A stretch of 64,000 nucleotides of DNA from assembly GCF_009604375.1 (NCBI RefSeq), contig NZ_WEGH01000002.1, forward strand, positions 458,073 to 522,072, written 5' to 3'. Below, one piece after another: positions 59,246-64,000 of the stretch. The translations under genes were made by a program, and so were the position numbers. Below the pieces are notes generated by a model. The model did not search any database, was not told the origin of the DNA, and saw only the letters and a list, made by a program, of their open reading frames with translations. Within the stretch, counting starts at the first letter, position 1. Every line of letters begins with the position of its first letter. The stretch comes from Actinomadura macrotermitis (lineage in GTDB: Bacteria > Actinomycetota > Actinomycetes > Streptosporangiales > Streptosporangiaceae).

Positions 59246-60451
59246 TCAGCCCGCGGCGCTCTCGGTGCGCTGCCGGGTGAGCCACAGCGTCAGCAGCATG
59301 TGCAGCTCCAGGTGGCAGGACGGGTCCTCGAGCTGCTCCCCGAACAGGGCCTCCAGGTTGCGGATGCGGTAGCGGATCGTCTGCGGGTGCAGGTGCATCC
59401 GGCGGCCGACCTCGGTGGCGTTGAAGCGGAGCTCGAAGCAGGCGTTCAGCGTCTCGGCCAGGGGCAGCCGGATCGACTCGCGGACGTCCAGCAGCGGCTT
59501 CAGCCTGCGCTCGATGGCGTGCTCGACCAGGTCGGGGTCCTGCATGAGCATCAGCAGGGCCAGGTGGTCGGCGGCGAACACCGGCCCGTCGCCGGGCAGG
59601 ACGCGCCCGGCGGCCAGGCTGAGCGCGCGGCGGCTCCAGCGCAGCGACTTGGCGGTCTCGGCGGGGTCGACCTGGATGCCGACGGCGCAGGTCCGGCCCG
59701 CCAGCAGCTCGGTCAGCAGCGCGCGGCGGCCGGGCCCCTCGGGGTCGGGGACGATCAGGCACGGGCCGTCGGCCAGGTGGTAGCCGGTGAGGATGTCGGG
59801 CGGGAACCCGCGGTCGGGGACCCGGTCGAGGGCGACCGCCGCGACCTTGCCGGGCACCGGCCAGCCGAGGGGGCGCGCGAGCCGGGCGATCTCGTCCGGG
59901 CCGGCCGCGCCGGACACCAGCAGGTCGACCAGCCGCCGCCGCCCGAGCTCGAACCTGCTCCGGTCGCCGCTCGACGCCTTGGCGTGCCCTTCGGCCGCGC
60001 TCGCCATCAGGTGGTTGTGGTAGACGAACAGCGCGTCGGCGATCTGGGCCATGGTCCGGGCCGTGGTGTCCATGCCGAGCAGGTCGGCCTCCTCGGTCAG
60101 CCGGCGGACCGCCACGCCCGCGCCGATGCGCAGGCTCTCCGACAGGGGCACCAGGCTGCGGCCCTCCCGCGCCTCGCCGGCGCCGAGGTCGTACCAGAAG
60201 CGCAGCAGGTCCTCCGACGACAGGGACGGGTCCGCCATCAGCGCGAGGAAGTGGTCGATGACCCAGAAGGTCACCTGCCGCATCACCTCGGCGTAGCGCG
60301 GGTCGTAGGGCCGGTCGTAGTCGGGCAGCCGCCGCAGGCTCGCCTCCACGGCCTCCTCGGCGATGCCCTCGGCGTAGGCCCGCAGGATCACGCAGCGCCG
60401 GGCCAGGTCCTTGCCCTCGACGTTCAACTCGATGCGCGCCGTGTCCACCAT
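59246..60451 (-). CDS. PucR-type helix-turn-helix transcriptional regulator
   Basis: The product is 401 residues, ATG 60451. The input domain includes ILRAYAEGIAEEAVEASLRRLPDYDRPYDPRYAEVMRQVTFWVIDHFLALM and GAGEAREGRSLVPLSESLRIGAGVAVRR. The HTH is ACFELRFNATEVGRRMHLHPQTIRYRIRNLEALFGEQLEDPSCHLELHMLLTLW. It is the fourth PucR-type protein in the window but is more distant from the tandem pair at 36864 and 38168. It is divergent from a secreted lipase gene 257 bp away. Confidence 0.92.
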   Translation of the reverse strand: MVDTARIELNVEGKDLARRCVILRAYAEGIAEEAVEASLRRLPDYDRPYDPRYAEVMRQVTFWVIDHFLALMADPSLSSEDLLRFWYDLGAGEAREGRSLVPLSESLRIGAGVAVRRLTEEADLLGMDTTARTMAQIADALFVYHNHLMASAAEGHAKASSGDRSRFELGRRRLVDLLVSGAAGPDEIARLARPLGWPVPGKVAAVALDRVPDRGFPPDILTGYHLADGPCLIVPDPEGPGRRALLTELLAGRTCAVGIQVDPAETAKSLRWSRRALSLAAGRVLPGDGPVFAADHLALLMLMQDPDLVEHAIERRLKPLLDVRESIRLPLAETLNACFELRFNATEVGRRMHLHPQTIRYRIRNLEALFGEQLEDPSCHLELHMLLTLWLTRQRTESAAG

Positions 60452-60552
60452 GCTCGTTCCGTCCCGCCTGGATGCCGTCCGCGGAGATCAGAGGTTACTT
60501 ACCGCGGAACACGATTGACCAGCGCGTACCCCCTAAGACTCACATACCGCCA

Positions 60553-60566
60553 TAAGTGAGCACTTA
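60553..60566. promoter_or_regulatory. TAAGTG-AG-CACTTA palindrome in a divergent promoter region
   Basis: The 6-bp arms are perfect, with a 2-bp centre, about 100 bp upstream of the pucR start and 140 bp upstream of the lipase start. The surrounding DNA is AT-rich for this genome. A role as operator for the PucR protein is a guess based on position. Confidence 0.45.
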
Positions 60567-60708
60567 CATTCCGGGGCTTTCTTGTCGGTGTGCACACCCG
60601 CGTCCCGGTCTGCTTTACCTGTGCTGCGTAGTGCCGCGGCGGCGCCCGTCGCGACCATGGGCCTCCCTCGCCGCCCCTTGAGCGGGGCGCTTTCCCCCTG
60701 GAGCCCCC

Positions 60709-61377
60709 ATGCGCCGTCTCTCCTTCGCCGCCGCCGCGATCGCCGCCGCGGCCACCTGTCTCGGCACCGCCTCCGCCGCCCGGGCCGCGACCCCCGACCC
60801 GGTGGTGTTCGTGCACGGCTTCTCCGGCAGCGGCGCGAACTGGACGACCGCGCACTCGGTGTTCCAGGAGGCCGGGTACTCCGCCGACCGGCTGTTCGAC
60901 TACGAGTACAACTCCTACGGCGACAACATCAAGAACGCCGAGGGCCTCGCCTCCTACGTCGCGGAGGTGAAGGCCAAGACCGGCGCCCGCAAGGTCGACA
61001 TCGTCAACCACTCCATGGGCGGCCTGGTCAGCCTCTGGTACCTCAAGAACCTCGGCGGCACCGCCGACGTCGGCAAGCTGGCCTCCCTGGCCGGCGCCAA
61101 CCACGGCACCTACGCCGCCTACAACTGCTTCTGGCTCACCACCTGCCAGCAGATGATGCCGGGCTCGAAGTACATCAAGAACATCACCACCGGCGACGAG
61201 ACGCCCGGGGACACCTCCTACGCGACCTGGTACTCCTCCTGCGACGGCGTCATCAACCCCTACAAGAGCACCGTCCTCGCCGGCGCGGACAACCACCTCA
61301 CCGGCTGCGTGAAGCACCTGAAGTTCCTCACCGACACGGACGTGCTCAAGCAGGTCGCCGGCTTCCTGAAGTCCTAG
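60709..61377 (+). CDS. Secreted triacylglycerol lipase/esterase (alpha/beta hydrolase)
   Basis: The product is 222 residues. The signal peptide runs to about residue 26 (MRRLSFAAAAIAAAATCLGT, ending ASAARA-ATP). The mature enzyme has the oxyanion segment PVVFVHGFSGSGANW and the nucleophile elbow VDIVNHSMGGLVSLWYL (N replaces G in GxSxG, as in some Streptomyces and Bacillus-type small lipases). The likely catalytic His is in GADNHLTGC. Cysteine pairs (NCFWLTTCQQ; SSCDG with TGCVKH) point to disulfides. The last 4 bases (CTAG) overlap the stop of the convergent DUF4032 gene. It is preceded by GGAG ahead of ATG 60709. Confidence 0.92.
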   Translation: MRRLSFAAAAIAAAATCLGTASAARAATPDPVVFVHGFSGSGANWTTAHSVFQEAGYSADRLFDYEYNSYGDNIKNAEGLASYVAEVKAKTGARKVDIVNHSMGGLVSLWYLKNLGGTADVGKLASLAGANHGTYAAYNCFWLTTCQQMMPGSKYIKNITTGDETPGDTSYATWYSSCDGVINPYKSTVLAGADNHLTGCVKHLKFLTDTDVLKQVAGFLKS

Positions 61378-62612
61378 TCGTCCGGCGGCGGGACCGACTC
61401 GGTGAGCTCGGCGGGGACGGCCGGCAGCACCGTGCGGTAGTAGTCGCGGGCCGCCGCCGTCGTCCCGACGTCGCGGCCGGAGCGCTCCGACAGGAACCAG
61501 CGGTGCTCCAGCACCTGGTGGAAGATCTCGACCTCGTCCAGCCGGCCCCGCAGCCCGGCCGGGATCGCGCGCACCACCGGCTCGTACACCTCCTCCAGCC
61601 AGCGCCCGGCCGCCACGACCTCCGGGACCGGGCGGCCGGTGCCGCGCTCCAGCCAGCCCCGGTAGGAGGCGATGTCGTTGAGCAGCCGGCGGGCCTGGTT
61701 CTCCTCGGCGGCCAGGCCGGTGCGGGCGTGCAGGGTGCGGCGGTGGTGGCCCGGCTCGGCCACGCGGGTGCGCACCCGCAGCCGGACGCCCTCGCCCGTG
61801 CCGGAGGACGCCGCGTCCAGCAGTTCGACCTCGTCCACGTCGAAGCCGAGGTCGTTGATGCGGCGGACCCGGTCGGCGACGCGGTAGCGCAGCTCACCGG
61901 GCCGCAGCACCTCCTCGCGGGTCAGCTCGTCCCAGAGGGCGTCGTAGCGGCGGACGGTGTCGTCGGCGACGCCGACCGGGTCCACGTCCGGCGGCAGCGT
62001 CCCGGCGGCGGCGAGGTCGAACAGCTCCCCGGCGATGCGCTCGCGCGCCAGGTCGACGTCGTAGCGGCGCTGCCCTTCGGACAGGGACGGGTGCAGCTCG
62101 GCGGTCTCGGCGTCGACGAGGTAGGCGGCGAACGCGCCCGCGTCGAAGCGGAACAGCACGTTCGACAACGAGCAGTCGCCCCACATGAACCCGGCCAGGT
62201 GCAGCCGGGCCAGCAGCTCCACCAGGGCGTCCAGCAGCCGGTCGGCGGGCTCGGCGCGGGGCGCGGTGAACAGCGACCGGTAGGAGCTGGAGTGGTCCAG
62301 GAAGCGGGTCACCAGGATCGCGTCGACGTCGCCGGGCCGGTCCACCACGACCCCGACCGCCTCGACCGCGGGCAGGCCGAGCTCGCGCAGCCGCCGCAGC
62401 AGCCGGTGCTCGCGGCGGGCCAGCCGGTCCGCCAGCTCCTTCAGCGCGTAGACCCGGCCGCCCTCGGAGACGAACCGCACCACGTGCCGCGACAGGCCGC
62501 GCCGGCGGATCTCCACCAGCCGGTCGTCGGCCCACTCCGCCAGCGGCTCCCGCCACGGCAGGTCCAGCAGGCCGGCCGCGGCCTCGGCCGGCGGGCTGAA
62601 GACGAAGTGCAT
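61374..62612 (-). CDS. DUF4032 protein with lipopolysaccharide-kinase-like fold
   Basis: The product is 412 residues from ATG 62612. The N-terminal ~260 residues look like a Rio/LPS-kinase-type small kinase: GRVYALKELADRLARREHRLLRRL (Lys-Glu pair), ILVTRFLDHSSSYRSLF, LHLAGFMWGDCSLSNVLFRFD (catalytic GD-x4-N) and AAYLVDAETAELHPSLS (DAET in place of DFG). The C-terminal part is DUF4032 (ARRLLNDIASYRGWLERGTGRPVPEVVAAGRWLEEVYEPVV, FHQVLEHRWFLSERSGRDV). It lies 2 bp after the sugar-importer ATPase gene, so it is in the ABC operon. Function is unknown; kinase activity is inferred. Confidence 0.87.
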   Translation of the reverse strand: MHFVFSPPAEAAAGLLDLPWREPLAEWADDRLVEIRRRGLSRHVVRFVSEGGRVYALKELADRLARREHRLLRRLRELGLPAVEAVGVVVDRPGDVDAILVTRFLDHSSSYRSLFTAPRAEPADRLLDALVELLARLHLAGFMWGDCSLSNVLFRFDAGAFAAYLVDAETAELHPSLSEGQRRYDVDLARERIAGELFDLAAAGTLPPDVDPVGVADDTVRRYDALWDELTREEVLRPGELRYRVADRVRRINDLGFDVDEVELLDAASSGTGEGVRLRVRTRVAEPGHHRRTLHARTGLAAEENQARRLLNDIASYRGWLERGTGRPVPEVVAAGRWLEEVYEPVVRAIPAGLRGRLDEVEIFHQVLEHRWFLSERSGRDVGTTAAARDYYRTVLPAVPAELTESVPPPDD

Positions 62613-62614
62613 CG

Positions 62615-63859
62615 CTACCCGGGCGCGTCCTGCCGGGCGCCGCGCTGGGAGAGCCGGACGCGTTCGGCGTGCCGGCCGAGCTCGGCGACGCGCTCCTCGT
62701 CGCGGGTCAGGTTCTCGCCCGTCGCCGGGTCGAAGATGTGCAGCCTGCCGGTGTCGACCCACAGCTCGGCCTCGTCGCCGGCGGCGATGAGGCTGGCGGC
62801 GTCCAGCGCGACCACGGCCTGGGTGCGCAGCTGGTCGCCGTCCAGCTCCCGCGACAGCTCGCGCAGCTGCGCGGCGAGGTCGGCGGGCGCCTCGTAGGGG
62901 ACGTAGGCGAACTGCTCGTTGCCGAGCCACTCGGTGACGTCCACCCGGGCCCGCACCGTCTGGCCCGTCGCGCGCTTGTCGGCGCCGACCAGGGAGGCGT
63001 CCTCGAAGGCCTCGGGGCGGATGCCGACCAGCACCACCTCGCGCCCGGCGGCCGCCGCCGCCTTGGCCGGGTCGCGCAGGTCCAGCCGGCCGAGCGGCGT
63101 CACCAGCTGCGTCCCCTCCACCGACGCGGGCAGGAAGTTCATCGACGGCGAGCCGATGAACCCGGCCACGAACAGGTTGACGGGCTGCTCGTACAGCTCG
63201 CGCGGGCTGCCGACCTGCTGCAGCACGCCCTTGCGCAGCACCGCGACGCGGTCGCCGAGCGTCATCGCCTCGGTCTGGTCGTGCGTGACGTACACGGTGG
63301 TGACGCCGAGGCGGCGCTGCAGCCGGGCGATCTCGGTGCGCATCTGGCCGCGCAGCTTGGCGTCCAGGTTCGACAAAGGCTCGTCGAACAGGAACGCGTC
63401 GGCCTGCCGGACGATCGCGCGGCCCATCGCGACGCGCTGCCGCTGCCCGCCCGACAGGTTCGCGGGCTTGCGCTCCAGGTGCTCGGTCAGCTCCAGCAGC
63501 CCGGCGGTCTCGGTGACGCGGCGGCGCACCTCCTCGTCGGGCGTCTTGGCGAGCCGCAGCGGGAACGCGATGTTCTCGAAGACGGTGAGGTGCGGGTAGA
63601 GCGCGTAGTTCTGGAAGACCATCGACAGGTTGCGCTGCCGCGGCGCGACGGTGTTGACGACCTTGTCGCCGATGCGCATCTCGCCGGAGGTGATGTCCTC
63701 CAGCCCGACGATCATCCGCAGCAGGGTGGACTTGCCGCAGCCCGACGGCCCGACCAGGATCATGAACTCGCCGTCCTGCACGTCCAGGGAGACGTCGTTC
63801 ACGGCCGGGAAGCCGTCGCCGTACTTCTTGACGATGTTGCTCATGGTGATGGCGGCCAT
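62615..63859 (-). CDS. Carbohydrate ABC importer ATP-binding protein (UgpC/MsmK type)
   Basis: The product is 414 residues. Walker A is GPSGCGKSTLL (~38-48), the Q-loop is in LSMVFQNYALYPHLTVFENIAFPLRL, the signature is NLSGGQRQRVAMGRAIVR, Walker B is FLFDEPLSNLDAKLR and the H-loop is VYVTHDQTEAMTLGDRVAV. The C-terminal TOBE/OB region (~240-390, LVGIRPEAFEDASLVG) is typical of MalK/UgpC/MsmK ATPases for sugars or glycerol phosphate. It follows a MalG-type permease by 10 bp, so it belongs to a sugar-uptake operon. The sugar cannot be told from what is in the window. Confidence 0.95.
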   Translation of the reverse strand: MAAITMSNIVKKYGDGFPAVNDVSLDVQDGEFMILVGPSGCGKSTLLRMIVGLEDITSGEMRIGDKVVNTVAPRQRNLSMVFQNYALYPHLTVFENIAFPLRLAKTPDEEVRRRVTETAGLLELTEHLERKPANLSGGQRQRVAMGRAIVRQADAFLFDEPLSNLDAKLRGQMRTEIARLQRRLGVTTVYVTHDQTEAMTLGDRVAVLRKGVLQQVGSPRELYEQPVNLFVAGFIGSPSMNFLPASVEGTQLVTPLGRLDLRDPAKAAAAAGREVVLVGIRPEAFEDASLVGADKRATGQTVRARVDVTEWLGNEQFAYVPYEAPADLAAQLRELSRELDGDQLRTQAVVALDAASLIAAGDEAELWVDTGRLHIFDPATGENLTRDEERVAELGRHAERVRLSQRGARQDAPG

Positions 63860-63869
63860 GCCGGCTCCC

Positions 63870-64000
63870 CTATCCCTTGACGGCGCCGGACGTCAGCCCG
63901 GCGACGATGCGGCGCTGGAACAGCAGGACGATGACGACGACCGGGACGGTGACCACCACGGCCGCCGCGCAGATCGCCGTCGTGGGCTGCTCGAACTGCG
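63870..64000 (-). CDS. Carbohydrate ABC importer permease, MalG type (only 3' end in window)
   Basis: The last ~42 codons are present. [20 protein letters not shown] is followed by [22 protein letters not shown] and TAG at 63870-63872. A last membrane helix followed by [16 protein letters not shown] is the conserved end of MalG/UgpE-type inner permeases. The rest lies beyond the window. Confidence 0.92.
   Translation of the reverse strand, partial: QFEQPTTAICAAAVVVTVPVVVIVLLFQRRIVAGLTSGAVKG

Noticed and set aside
1..64000. tRNA, rRNA or replication/attachment sites
   Set aside because: No T-loop or anticodon-arm pattern, rRNA block, DnaA-box cluster, or integrase with flanking repeats was seen by eye; a dedicated tRNA scan would settle the tRNA point.

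Overview
The window is very GC-rich, has strong third-position GC, frequent GTG starts and stop/start overlaps (ATGA, GTGA), and carries families typical of filamentous actinomycetes: DUF397 with Scr1-type XRE regulators, DUF6879, CU044_5270, DUF6801, four PucR regulators, and cobaltochelatase CobN under a cobalamin riboswitch. I infer an actinobacterium of the Streptosporangiales/Thermomonosporaceae type (Actinomadura-like). It is ordinary chromosome with regulator-dense accessory patches. I see no tRNA, rRNA, CRISPR array or complete insertion sequence.

Layout. 0-1.7 kb: end of a cobalamin operon on the minus strand (cobG, partial cobH). 2-8.5 kb: TetR plus an NTF2-like protein, a UbiB-type kinase, a NarL-type two-component pair, and an SDR plus MerR pair behind a MerR-type promoter with a 19-bp spacer. 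8.6-12 kb: DUF4097 protein plus a DrrAB-like ABC exporter, divergent from a GbsR/MarR regulator, with repeated CGTTGCAA boxes between them. 12-14 kb: a translationally coupled run of three tiny unknown proteins, a 37-residue charged peptide and a PIMT-like methyltransferase. This looks like an imiditide-type (aspartimide) RiPP locus and is the best candidate for a little-described system. 14-19.3 kb: two Scr1-type XRE modules, a GRDP-like protein plus an APH-fold kinase, then a broken histidine phosphatase and a Tn3 transposase relic. 19.4-22.3 kb: sigma factor plus CU044_5270 pair and the intact phosphatase copy.

22.3-36.9 kb: assorted metabolic genes (DHFR-like reductase, hydrolase, YdeI-like protein, riboswitch plus cobN, FAD monooxygenase, DMT-type membrane protein, HATPase, P450 with divergent TetR, acyl-CoA ligase with divergent TetR). 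36.9-52.2 kb: three PucR regulators flank a 10-kb minus-strand array of secreted proteins. It holds five DUF6801 paralogues whose middle segment varies from a glycine linker, through one, two and five Fn3 repeats, to a Pro/Thr stalk; a LIP-family lipase and a small lipoprotein follow. The Fn3 repeats have an exact 291-bp period. 52.2-59 kb: pyruvate dehydrogenase (quinone) and two DUF2079 membrane proteins around a sigma factor plus Pro/Thr-rich membrane protein. 59-64 kb: a fourth PucR, a secreted lipase, and the end of a carbohydrate ABC importer operon with a DUF4032 protein.

Functional calls rest on motifs and family resemblance read by eye. No database search was run.
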